From Natronosalvus caseinilyticus (GTDB lineage: Archaea > Halobacteriota > Halobacteria > Halobacteriales > Natrialbaceae), in assembly GCF_017357105.1 (NCBI RefSeq), contig NZ_CP071596.1, positions 2,108,001 to 2,172,000 on the forward strand: 64,000 bases of DNA, read 5' to 3'. The notes under the pieces are model-generated. The model was not told where the DNA came from. It saw only the letters and a program-made list of their open reading frames with translations, and ran no database searches. The translations under genes and the position numbers were made by a program. Below, piece after piece: positions 44,104-52,018 of the stretch (position 1 is the stretch's first letter; each line of letters starts with the position of its first letter).

Positions 44104-46644
44104 TCAAAAACCGTCGCTCGAGACACCGTCACCGCGAACCGCCAGCGCCGTCTTCATCGCCGCGACATTCTCCGGGACGTCGTGAACGCGGACGACGTCC
44201 GCGCCGCGATCGATCGCGAGGGCCGTCGCCGCGATCGTCGGCTCGAGGCGTTCGCCGTGGGCGCGACCGACGCGCTCGAACATCGACTTGTGCGAGTGGC
44301 CGACGAGAACGGGGCAGCCGAAGGTGCGAAACTCCTCGAGTCGGTCCAGGAGTTCGAAGCTCTCCTCGGGCGTCTTCGCGAAGCCGAGTCCGGGATCGAT
44401 GAGGATTTGGTCGCGCTCGAGGCCGGCCTTCTCCGCCAGCAACACGCGCTCGGTGAGTTGCTCGATGACGTCCTCGACGACGTCGTCGTACTGGACGTCA
44501 CGATCCGGGACGACCGGCGCGTCGATGCTGTGCATGAGGACGATGGGGGCGTCGTACTCGGCGGCGACGAAGCGCATCTCGGGGTCAGCCAGCCCGGAGA
44601 CGTCGTTCACGACGTCCGCGCCGGCCTCGAGGGCGGCCTCGGCGACGGCGGCCCGCCGGGTGTCGACCGAGAGCAGGGCGTCGATGCCTTGATCCTCGTT
44701 ACCGTCCGCGTCTCCGTCCCTGCCCTCGTCCACGTCCCCGCCTGCGGCCAGCCGTTCGATCACGGGCACCACGCGATCGATTTCGTCGTCGACCGAGACG
44801 GGGTCGGCGCCGGGACGGGTCGACTCCCCGCCTACGTCGACGATTTCGGCGCCGGCGTCGACCATGCGCTCGGCGCGGGCGAGGGCGTCCTCGAGGGCGT
44901 CGTACCGACCGCCGTCGTGGAAGCTGTCGGGGGTGACGTTCAGGATGCCCATGATACACGGATCGGTCTCCCAGGGGTATCCGGACGGCCCGTTTGCAGG
45001 GGCGTCCAGCTCGAGAGTCGTCCGGAGATCGCGGGCGATCGACGCCAGGCCGTCCGATCGGTCGGCGAGCGTCGTGGTCAGGCGGTCGAACTGGGCGAGC
45101 GTCCCCATCAGGACGGCCTCAATCGGATCGTCCGCGGTTCGGACGCGTGAGAGCGAACACTCCCCACCGACTCGCACGAGTTCCCGTTCGATCGTGGTCG
45201 CCCCGTCGCGGGGCAGGGCCATCGTGACGACGCGGTGGACGCCGCTCTCGGTCACGTCGGTGATCGTCGCCGCGTCGACGTCTGCGTGCTCGAGCACGTC
45301 ACGGGCGTCGCCATGGTCCCGGACCCGTTTCGGGACGGCCGTTCGCGTCCACCGACGACGGGCTTCGGCGATGGCGAACAGCGATCCGGTGACGAGCACA
45401 CAGTCGTCGGGTTCCGCCGCCTCGAGCGCCGCGTTCAGGGCGTCCGGGACCGCCGATACGGTGTCGATCGATGGGGCGCCGGTGTTTGCGAAGACCCGCG
45501 CGAGCACGTCGGCGTCCTCGGCGCGCTCGAGGCTTGGTTCGCAGGCAGTGACCCGGTCAGGAGTCGGCAGCGCCGCGGCCATCTCGCGGTGGTCCTTGTC
45601 GTGCATCGCGCCGACGACGAGGTGGAGATCGGCGTATTCGAACGAGGCGAGCGTCTCGGCGAGTCGCTCGCAGGCACCCGGGTTGTGTGCGCCGTCCAGG
45701 ACGACCAGAGGGTCGGTTCCCATGACCTCGAATCGGCCCGGCCAGTGGGCGTTTCGGAGGCCGCGCTCGAGGTCGCGCGTCGAGACGTCGGCGACCTGCC
45801 GGGCCAGCGCGGCGGCGATGCCGGCGTTTTCGGCCTGATGGGCGCCCAGTACCGGGAGGCGGGCGTCGACGGTCCATCCGTCGCCGTCGATCGAGACGGC
45901 GGCCTCGGCGTGGTTCGTTCGGCCTCCGTAGCGTACGATGACGTCGGGTCGGTCGGTCGGTTCACCCTCACCCTCGAGAGCGCCGCCTTCGACAGTTCCC
46001 ACCGTCACCACCTCACCCGCGACCGACCGCACCGTTTCGAGTGCCGTCCCGGTCGCGGCGGTGACCAGCGGGGCGTCCGCAGGGGCGACCTGGGCCTTGT
46101 CCGCGGCGATCTCCTCAATTGTGTCGCCGATTATCCCCGTGTGCTCGAGGCTGACGCTCGTGACCGCGCTGGCGACGGGGTCGACCACGCTGGTGGCGTC
46201 GTAGCGGCCGCCGATGCCGACCTCGAGGACGGCGACGTCGACGTCGTTCCGACCGAAGTGCCAGCACGCGAGGGTCGTCATCGCCTCGAAGAACGTCGGC
46301 GAGGCGCCCTCGGCAGCCTGGGCGGTCAGGTACTCGCCGGTGCGTTCGCCGAACTCCCGAACGGCGGCCTTCGGGATCTTCCGTCCGTCGACGCGGACTC
46401 GCTCGCGGAGGTCCTCGAGGTGTGGGGACGTGAAGAGCCCGACCGTGAGTCCCGCTTCCCGGAGGATCGACTCGAGCATCCGCGCCGTACTGCCCTTTCC
46501 GTTCGACCCGGCGACCTGCACGAACGAGACGTCCTCGTGTGGGTCCCCGAGGTGCTCGAGGAACGCCCGGGTCGACTCCGTGCCCGGACTGGGACGGAAT
46601 CGACGCAGGCCGACGAGGAGGTCCGCCGCCTCGTGGTATTCCAT
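44104..46644 (-). CDS. folCP: Bifunctional folylpolyglutamate synthase / dihydropteroate synthase
   Basis: 846-residue fusion. Residues 1-420 are FolC/Mur-ligase-like: AGSNGKGSTARMLESIL near 45 (P-loop), FTSPHLEDLRERV, and DGAHNPGACERL near 300. Residues about 560-846 are dihydropteroate synthase: GILNVTPDSFHDGG, GAEIVDVGGESTRPGA, the DVVNDVSGL and DPGLGFAKTPEES strands, and VLVGHSHKSMFER. The product makes and polyglutamylates folate; haloarchaea are the archaea known for this FolC-FolP fusion. About 130 residues of unassigned sequence separate the two halves. ATG 46644 is preferred to GTG 46653. The cofactor made here would feed the formyltransferase in the island (inference). Confidence 0.93.
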   Translation of the reverse strand: MEYHEAADLLVGLRRFRPSPGTESTRAFLEHLGDPHEDVSFVQVAGSNGKGSTARMLESILREAGLTVGLFTSPHLEDLRERVRVDGRKIPKAAVREFGERTGEYLTAQAAEGASPTFFEAMTTLACWHFGRNDVDVAVLEVGIGGRYDATSVVDPVASAVTSVSLEHTGIIGDTIEEIAADKAQVAPADAPLVTAATGTALETVRSVAGEVVTVGTVEGGALEGEGEPTDRPDVIVRYGGRTNHAEAAVSIDGDGWTVDARLPVLGAHQAENAGIAAALARQVADVSTRDLERGLRNAHWPGRFEVMGTDPLVVLDGAHNPGACERLAETLASFEYADLHLVVGAMHDKDHREMAAALPTPDRVTACEPSLERAEDADVLARVFANTGAPSIDTVSAVPDALNAALEAAEPDDCVLVTGSLFAIAEARRRWTRTAVPKRVRDHGDARDVLEHADVDAATITDVTESGVHRVVTMALPRDGATTIERELVRVGGECSLSRVRTADDPIEAVLMGTLAQFDRLTTTLADRSDGLASIARDLRTTLELDAPANGPSGYPWETDPCIMGILNVTPDSFHDGGRYDALEDALARAERMVDAGAEIVDVGGESTRPGADPVSVDDEIDRVVPVIERLAAGGDVDEGRDGDADGNEDQGIDALLSVDTRRAAVAEAALEAGADVVNDVSGLADPEMRFVAAEYDAPIVLMHSIDAPVVPDRDVQYDDVVEDVIEQLTERVLLAEKAGLERDQILIDPGLGFAKTPEESFELLDRLEEFRTFGCPVLVGHSHKSMFERVGRAHGERLEPTIAATALAIDRGADVVRVHDVPENVAAMKTALAVRGDGVSSDGF

Positions 46645-46653
46645 ACGCGTCAC

Positions 46654-46872
46654 TCAGAGCGCGGCCGCTTTAGGGTGTCGGACCTCGGTGAGTGGAGACT
46701 CGAGAGGTGGTACGTTTCGAAATCAGTGGTGGCGCGATCAGTGGTGGCGCGCGTATCGATGTCGTATTCGAAGCGGTCGCTCAGCATCGGTTTCACTACT
46801 ACACTTTTTATAGCTTTGATCCTCTCGACTCCCACGCGCGTTTCACCTTCGATATCGCGAGTCGAACCGACG
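46654..46872. promoter_or_regulatory. Gap with AT-rich TATA-like element
   Basis: ACTTTTTATAGC at about 46803-46814 resembles a TATA box on both strands (GCTATAAAAAG on the minus strand, about 160 bases upstream of folCP). Its partner gene is unclear: folCP with a long leader, or an untranslated transcript. No coding frame or RNA fold is recognised in the remaining sequence. Confidence 0.35.
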
Positions 46873-47109
46873 TCAGACGCCGCCGTGACCGTTCGGCGGC
46901 CGCAACACCATGCCGTCGAGCATCGCCACGAGACCCACCAGACTGGCCATCACGAGCGCGAACTCGAGTGCGATGTCGGCCAACAGACTCGCCCCAGCGG
47001 TGACCAGGAAGGCGAGCGGGATACTCGCGAGGTGCAGGTCGTAGCGATCGAAGTCGGTTTCGAGGTCGAATCGGTGATCAGTTGGCGTATCGATGCCTCT
47101 CGTCGTCAT
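46873..47109 (-). CDS. Small two-helix membrane protein
   Basis: 78-residue protein: a hydrophilic start (MTTRGIDTPTDHRFDLETDFDRYDLHL, about 27 residues) followed by two hydrophobic helices, IPLAFLVTAGASLLADIAL and FALVMASLVGLVAMLDGMVL, and a short PPNGHGGV tail. It has the architecture of small membrane proteins common in haloarchaea; the function is unknown. The frame is open upstream but reads as shadow of the opposite-strand gene, so ATG 47109 is chosen. Divergent from the Gly-rich protein at 47264. Confidence 0.6.
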   Translation of the reverse strand: MTTRGIDTPTDHRFDLETDFDRYDLHLASIPLAFLVTAGASLLADIALEFALVMASLVGLVAMLDGMVLRPPNGHGGV

Positions 47110-47263
47110 TGCAATCACCACTAGATGGTACGGGGTCGCTCGCCAAAGTAGTTTTGATACTTCTGGCGATAATCGGGAACCTGCCGTAGTAGTGTGGTGT
47201 CTCGTCGCCGCTGCTAGATGGGGCGAGCGATACGGTAATAATCCGGCGGGCGTCTGTATCGGT

Positions 47264-47434
47264 ATGGGAATTGAAACGAACGACGACGAGTCGAAACTGG
47301 GCGTGGGAATTGCGGTGGGCGTCGGAATCGGGGTCTCCATTGGCGTGGCGATGGACAATATCGGTGCGGGAATCGCCATCGGCGTCGGAATCGGCGTTGC
47401 GCTCGGAGTGGCGTGGAGCGAGGTCGAAGACTAA
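47264..47434 (+). CDS. 56-residue glycine-zipper membrane protein with internal duplication
   Basis: Very short protein: a charged N terminus (MGIETNDDESKLG), then IAVGVGIGVSIGVAMD and IAIGVGIGVALGVAWS separated by NIGAG. The two 14-residue halves are nearly identical in protein and DNA (GGCGTCGGAATCGG occurs in both), giving two Gly-every-second-residue helices able to pack tightly in a membrane, like glycine-zipper or small holin/toxin-like proteins. Acidic C-terminal SEVED. ATG 47264 fits the onset of the repeat. Function unknown; could be a structural membrane peptide. Confidence 0.6.
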   Translation: MGIETNDDESKLGVGIAVGVGIGVSIGVAMDNIGAGIAIGVGIGVALGVAWSEVED

Positions 47435-47503
47435 CGAGGAACGGCCGTCCGCGTGCGCAGGCAATCACGACCACGACGGCGTGCGTTCTGTACGTTACAC
47501 CGG

Positions 47504-48592
47504 TCAGGAAGACCCTCTGTTCTGGCTCTCGAGAATCGCTCGAGCGTCCGCCTCGATGCGGTCCATCACCGCGAGTTCGCTTCCTTCTGGTACCTCGAGG
47601 TGCTCGAAGTCGTTCATGATGCGGACCATCGCGACCAGTTCGTAGAGCGGTTCGGGGGTCGAAACCGCGTCCGTTCGATCCGGCCTCGCCGCTCGATACC
47701 CCGACAGCATCGCCTCGCGGACGAGGGAGCGGCGGTCCGACACGTCGGGAAGCCCCGCCAGGAAGGCCCCGCTGTAGAGGTAGGCGGCGAACTCGAAATC
47801 GAACGCCGCCGGGACGGCGAGGGTGTAGCCCCAGTCGAGCATCGCGGTGATCTCGCCCGTCTCGGAGTCGACGAGGAGGTTGTGCAATCCGTGGTCGTTG
47901 CGGCCCAGAACGGGATCGAACGGTCCTTCCACCTCCAGCGCGTCGATTCTCGCCTCGAGCCACTGCCGCATATCGGGCGTGAGTGCCGAAAACCGGGAAT
48001 CGGCGTGGCGCTCGAGTTCGCGATCGACGTACGCTCGCAGAAACGTCGGCCAGCTCTCCCGCGGATCGCCAACCGTCAGGGCCGGCGGCTTGCACTCGGG
48101 TCGCTGCCCGACCAGGTCGGGCCCGTCCCGACGGACGTGGCCGAACCGCTCGACCGCCGGCACCGCGTGTAACTCGGCCAGGTACTCGCCCGTCTCCCGC
48201 GCGAGTTGCGAGAGGGCGTCGTCCTCGAGGTGGCACACGTCCTCGTAGGGGAGCGCCTCGCCGGGCAGCGCCTCCATCAGGTAACACGGAGCGGGGAGCG
48301 TCTCGTGGTCGTCCACGACGCCAAGAACCTCGGGGACCGGGATCGTCGTGTGGGCGTCGAGGACGGCCTGGACGCGCGCTTCGTCGGGGATTCCCCACGG
48401 CTGCCCGTCGGGAGAACACTTCAAGAACAGATCCCGCGAGCCGTCGTCGCCGTCGACTTCGAGCCGGTAGACCGAACAGAAGCCGCGTTCGACGGCGGTC
48501 GCGTCTCGAACCTCGAGTGTCGGGTCGATCGTCCGGACAATCGTGTCGACGGCTGACACCGACAGCGCTCGGGCCTCGGGAACGTCGTCCAT
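47504..48592 (-). CDS. APH-type phosphotransferase
   Basis: 362-residue protein of the aminoglycoside phosphotransferase/protein-kinase-like family. ATP-binding Lys region LFLKCSPDGQPWG near residue 55, PCYLMEALPGEALPY near 105 (hinge), the catalytic loop GRNDHGLHNLLVD near 225 (an HGxxHxxN variant), and the magnesium loop ITAMLDWGYTLAVPAAFDFEFAAYLYSG near 245. In haloarchaea these enzymes are usually of unknown substrate (sugar, choline-like or nucleoside kinases); resistance is not implied. It follows carB on the same strand with 89 bases between. ATG 48592. Confidence 0.83.
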   Translation of the reverse strand: MDDVPEARALSVSAVDTIVRTIDPTLEVRDATAVERGFCSVYRLEVDGDDGSRDLFLKCSPDGQPWGIPDEARVQAVLDAHTTIPVPEVLGVVDDHETLPAPCYLMEALPGEALPYEDVCHLEDDALSQLARETGEYLAELHAVPAVERFGHVRRDGPDLVGQRPECKPPALTVGDPRESWPTFLRAYVDRELERHADSRFSALTPDMRQWLEARIDALEVEGPFDPVLGRNDHGLHNLLVDSETGEITAMLDWGYTLAVPAAFDFEFAAYLYSGAFLAGLPDVSDRRSLVREAMLSGYRAARPDRTDAVSTPEPLYELVAMVRIMNDFEHLEVPEGSELAVMDRIEADARAILESQNRGSS

Positions 48593-48651
48593 AGCCCGGA
48601 TACCGAATCGTCCGACAGAATTCTTTCGGTGGTGTGTGACCTCTTAGCAGT

Positions 48652-48670
48652 ACCCCCTTACTAAGGGCAA
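48652..48670. other. Short perfect inverted repeat after carB
   Basis: CCCTTA (48655-48660) and TAAGGG (48662-48667) flank one base, about 15 bases downstream of the carB stop and upstream of the phosphotransferase start. No T-run follows on the minus strand. Possible terminator or regulator half-sites, but short enough to be chance. Confidence 0.3.
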
Positions 48671-48681
48671 GACCGGCCCGA

Positions 48682-51600
48682 TCAGCAGCCCCAGTTCGCC
48701 ACTCGCTGTGGCCGGTCGGTCACGGCCGCAACGTCGAGATCGCCGTCGAATCCCTCGAGCGCCTCGAGGTACGCGCGAGCGCTGGCTTCCGTCGAGAGGT
48801 ACGGAACGTCCTCCTCGACGGCCATCTCGAGGGCGTCGCGGTCGTCGCTGACGACGAAGTCGACCTCGCCCTTCATGATCGCGTCGGGGACGTCCTCGAA
48901 TTCGGCAACGTCGAAGAACTGCTCGAAGCCGTCGACCGCGAGATCGATCACGGCGGCCCCCTCGCTGACGGCGTTGCCGGCAGCCTGCTGGCCCTTCCAG
49001 TAGGCCGTCGCGAAGTCGCTCGCGGTGCCCATCACTTCGCCGGTCGACTTCATCTCCGGGCCGAGGCGCGGATCGCTTCCCGGCAGGCGGTCGAACGGCA
49101 GGACGACCTCCTTGATCGACGTGTGCTCGGGAATCTGCTCCTCGACGCCCTGCTCCGCGAGCGTCTCGCCGGCCATCACCTTCGCGGCGAGTTTGGCGAT
49201 CGGAACGCCGGTCGCCTTCGAGACGAACGGCACCGTACGGGACGAGCGGGGGTTGGCCTCGAGGACGTACACCTCGGTTGGCTCGTCTGTCCCGACGCCG
49301 GTGACCGCTAACTGAACGTTCAGCAGACCGACGGTCTCGAGCGCGGTCGCGATTTCCTCGGTCACCTCGCGGACGCGAGCCATCGTCTCGTCGTCGAGCG
49401 AGCGCGGCGGGATCGCACACGCGGAGTCGCCGGAGTGAACCCCAGCGCTCTCGACGTGTTCCATGACGCCGCCGATGAGGACGTCCTCCCCGTCCGAGAC
49501 GGCGTCGACGTCGAGTTCGACCGCACCTTCGAGGAACTGGTCGATGAGGATTGGCTTGTCGGGGCTCACGCGGACGGCCTCTTCGATGTAGGTCTCGAGG
49601 TCGTCGTCGCTGTGGACGACCTGCATCGCGCGGCCGCCGAGGACGTACGAGGGGCGCACGAGGACCGGGTAGCCCAGGTCCTGGGCCAGATCGAACGCCT
49701 CGTCGCGACTGTAGGCGGCGCCACCCTCGGGCTGGGCGATGCCCAGGTCGTCCATGAGCTGGTTAAACCGGTCGCGGTCCTCCGCGAGGTCCATCGCTTC
49801 GACGCTGGTGCCCATCACCGAGCAATCGAGCCCGCGGCGCTCGAGTTCGGCCTCGAGCGGTTCCCCGATGTCGACGGAGGTCTGGCCGCCGAACTGGACC
49901 ATGACGCCGTCGGCGCCGGTCGTCTCGACCACGTCGGCGACCTCCTCGGCGGTGATCGGCTCGAAGAACAGGCCGTCGCTGGTGTCGTAGTCCGTCGAGA
50001 CGGTTTCGGGGTTATTGTTGACGACGTGAGCGTCGATCCCCAGTTCCCGCAGGGCACGTACCGCGTGGACGGCGCAGTAGTCGAACTCGACGCCTTGCCC
50101 GATGCGGATCGGGCCGCCGCCGACGACGACGACGCTCTCGACGTCGGTGTCGACCTGAACCTCGTCGTGAGCGATTGGCGAGGAGCCGGACTCGAGGGCG
50201 TCCCGCGCGGAGTAGTAGTACGGCGTCGAAGCGGCGAACTCGCCGGCGCAGGTGTCGACCTGCTTGAAGGTGCGCTCGGGAGCGGCGGACTCGACCGCGC
50301 CTACCTCGGCACCCGCGCGGGCCGCGACCTGCTGGTTCGTGAAGCCGAGTTCGGCGGCCTCGGTGAAGTCGCCCTCGGAAGCGGCGACCGACGCCTCGGC
50401 GATGTTCTCGAAGCGCTCGACGTACCACTCGTAGATCCCCGTCAGGTCGCAGACGTCCTCGACGGTGTAGCCGCGCTCGAACGCCTCGAAGATGGCGTAG
50501 GGGCGGTCGGGCGTCGGGGACTCGAGATAGTCGGCCTCGAGTTCCTCGTCGGAGACGTCGGCCCAGTCGACGGCAGGGTCGTACTCCGAGGAACGGAGCG
50601 CCTTGAGGAGCGATTCCTCGAACGTGCGTCCGATTGCCATCGCCTCGCCGGTCGACTTCATCGCCGTGCCGAGTTCGAAGTCGACGTCGTCGAACTTGTC
50701 CTTGGGCCAGCGCGGCACCTTGGTGACCACGTAGTCGATGGCCGGCTCGAACGCCGCGGTCGTCTGGCCGGTGATTTCGTTTTCGATCTCGTGGAGCCGT
50801 TTCCCGAGAGCGACCTTCGCGGTCACGCGGGCGATGGGGTAGCCCGTCGCCTTCGAGGCGAGCGCCGACGAGCGAGAGACGCGGGGGTTGACCTCGACGA
50901 CCCGGTACTCGCCGCCGGGCGTGCCGTCGTCGTGCCAGGCGAACTGGATGTTACACCCGCCCTGGATGCCGAGCTCGCGGATGACGTCGAGCGCTGCGGT
51001 ACGCATCTCCTGGTGACCGTCGTCGGGGATGACCTGCGAGGGCGTGACGACGGTCGATTCGCCGGTGTGAATGCCCATCGGGTCGAGGTTCTCCATGTTG
51101 CAGATGATGATACACGAGTCGTCGGCGTCGCGCATCACCTCGTACTCGAGTTCGACCCAGCCGGCGATCGATTCCGTGATGAGGACCTCGTTGTTCCGCG
51201 AGAGGCGGAGTCCTTTCCGCACGCGAGCGAGGAGTTCGTCCATCTCCTCGACGACGCCCGATCCGGAGCCACCCAGCGTGTAGGTCGTCCGGGCGATGAC
51301 CGGGAGGCCGCCGACGGCGTCGACGGCGTCCTCGACGCGCTCGCGGAGGTCCTCGTCCGTGAGCTCGGCTACCGACTCGCCCGAGTCCAGCGAGATGGTC
51401 GTCGACTGCGGCATCGGCTGGCCGATGCTCTCCATGCGCTGGCGGAAGAGGTCGCGGTCCTCCGTGGCGTAGATGGTGTCGAGCGGCGTGCCCATGATCT
51501 CGACGTCGTACTCCTCGAGGACGCCCTCCTCGGCGAGTTCGGCCGTGACGTTCAGTCCCGTCTGGCCGCCGAGGCCGGCGATGACGCCGTCCGGGCGCTC

Positions 51601-51852
51601 TTTCCGGATGATCTCGGCGATGGCGTCGGTCGTGATCGGCTCGAGGTAGACTCTGTCGGCCATCTCCGGATCGGTCATGATCGTCGCCGGGTTCGAGTTG
51701 ACGAGGACGACGCGCGCGCCTTCCTCCTGGAGGGCCCGGCAGGCCTGCGCGCCTGAGTAGTCGAATTCGGCGGCCTGTCCGATCTGAATCGGCCCGCTGC
51801 CGATGAGCAGGATCGTGCGTCCGTCGTCCCCGGTGTCGTGGTCGGTGCTCAT
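48682..51852 (-). CDS. carB: Carbamoyl-phosphate synthase large subunit
   Basis: 1056-residue enzyme that makes carbamoyl phosphate from bicarbonate, ammonia and two ATP for arginine and pyrimidine synthesis. It shows the duplicated layout: GSGPIQIGQAAEFDYSGAQACRAL at the N terminus (first carboxyphosphate half), the ATP-grasp strands near residues 130-340, the oligomerisation region near 420-490, a second half opening with VVVGGGPIRIGQGVEFDYCAVHAV near 540, its own ATP-grasp near 670-870, and an MGS-like regulatory domain in the last 130 residues. ATG 51852 is preferred to the upstream frame because it follows a TATA box. No carA is adjacent in this window. Confidence 0.95.
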   Translation of the reverse strand: MSTDHDTGDDGRTILLIGSGPIQIGQAAEFDYSGAQACRALQEEGARVVLVNSNPATIMTDPEMADRVYLEPITTDAIAEIIRKERPDGVIAGLGGQTGLNVTAELAEEGVLEEYDVEIMGTPLDTIYATEDRDLFRQRMESIGQPMPQSTTISLDSGESVAELTDEDLRERVEDAVDAVGGLPVIARTTYTLGGSGSGVVEEMDELLARVRKGLRLSRNNEVLITESIAGWVELEYEVMRDADDSCIIICNMENLDPMGIHTGESTVVTPSQVIPDDGHQEMRTAALDVIRELGIQGGCNIQFAWHDDGTPGGEYRVVEVNPRVSRSSALASKATGYPIARVTAKVALGKRLHEIENEITGQTTAAFEPAIDYVVTKVPRWPKDKFDDVDFELGTAMKSTGEAMAIGRTFEESLLKALRSSEYDPAVDWADVSDEELEADYLESPTPDRPYAIFEAFERGYTVEDVCDLTGIYEWYVERFENIAEASVAASEGDFTEAAELGFTNQQVAARAGAEVGAVESAAPERTFKQVDTCAGEFAASTPYYYSARDALESGSSPIAHDEVQVDTDVESVVVVGGGPIRIGQGVEFDYCAVHAVRALRELGIDAHVVNNNPETVSTDYDTSDGLFFEPITAEEVADVVETTGADGVMVQFGGQTSVDIGEPLEAELERRGLDCSVMGTSVEAMDLAEDRDRFNQLMDDLGIAQPEGGAAYSRDEAFDLAQDLGYPVLVRPSYVLGGRAMQVVHSDDDLETYIEEAVRVSPDKPILIDQFLEGAVELDVDAVSDGEDVLIGGVMEHVESAGVHSGDSACAIPPRSLDDETMARVREVTEEIATALETVGLLNVQLAVTGVGTDEPTEVYVLEANPRSSRTVPFVSKATGVPIAKLAAKVMAGETLAEQGVEEQIPEHTSIKEVVLPFDRLPGSDPRLGPEMKSTGEVMGTASDFATAYWKGQQAAGNAVSEGAAVIDLAVDGFEQFFDVAEFEDVPDAIMKGEVDFVVSDDRDALEMAVEEDVPYLSTEASARAYLEALEGFDGDLDVAAVTDRPQRVANWGC

Positions 51853-51879
51853 TCGTTGTCCGTCCGAAGTGTGTACATC

Positions 51880-51888
51880 GTAATAAGC
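51880..51888 (-). promoter_or_regulatory. TATA box for carB
   Basis: On the minus strand GCTTATTAC lies 28-36 bases before ATG 51852, consistent with a leaderless carB transcript. Confidence 0.55.
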
Positions 51889-51983
51889 GCCACGAAATAG
51901 TGCGATTCTCGAAATAGAATTTCGAATTTCGTACGGCCGACTCGTCACACCCGGTCGCCGAGGCCGTCGAAACGGCCGAACAC

Positions 51984-51993
51984 CTTATAGTAA
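51984..51993 (+). promoter_or_regulatory. TATA box for the receiver-PAS-GAF kinase
   Basis: CTTATAGTAA lies 26-35 bases before ATG 52019, in the 166-base divergent gap shared with carB. Leaderless spacing. Confidence 0.55.
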
Positions 51994-52018
51994 TACCGCC
52001 TCATCTATCTCCAACTAC

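Noticed and set aside
48652-48670. Rho-independent-like terminator of carB
   Set aside because: A 6-bp stem with a single-base centre and no following T-run; kept only as a low-confidence inverted repeat.
49435-51756. 773-codon plus-strand frame antisense to carB
   Set aside because: Composition is a mirror of carB codons (Val/Asp/Arg-rich); no motifs, no promoter.
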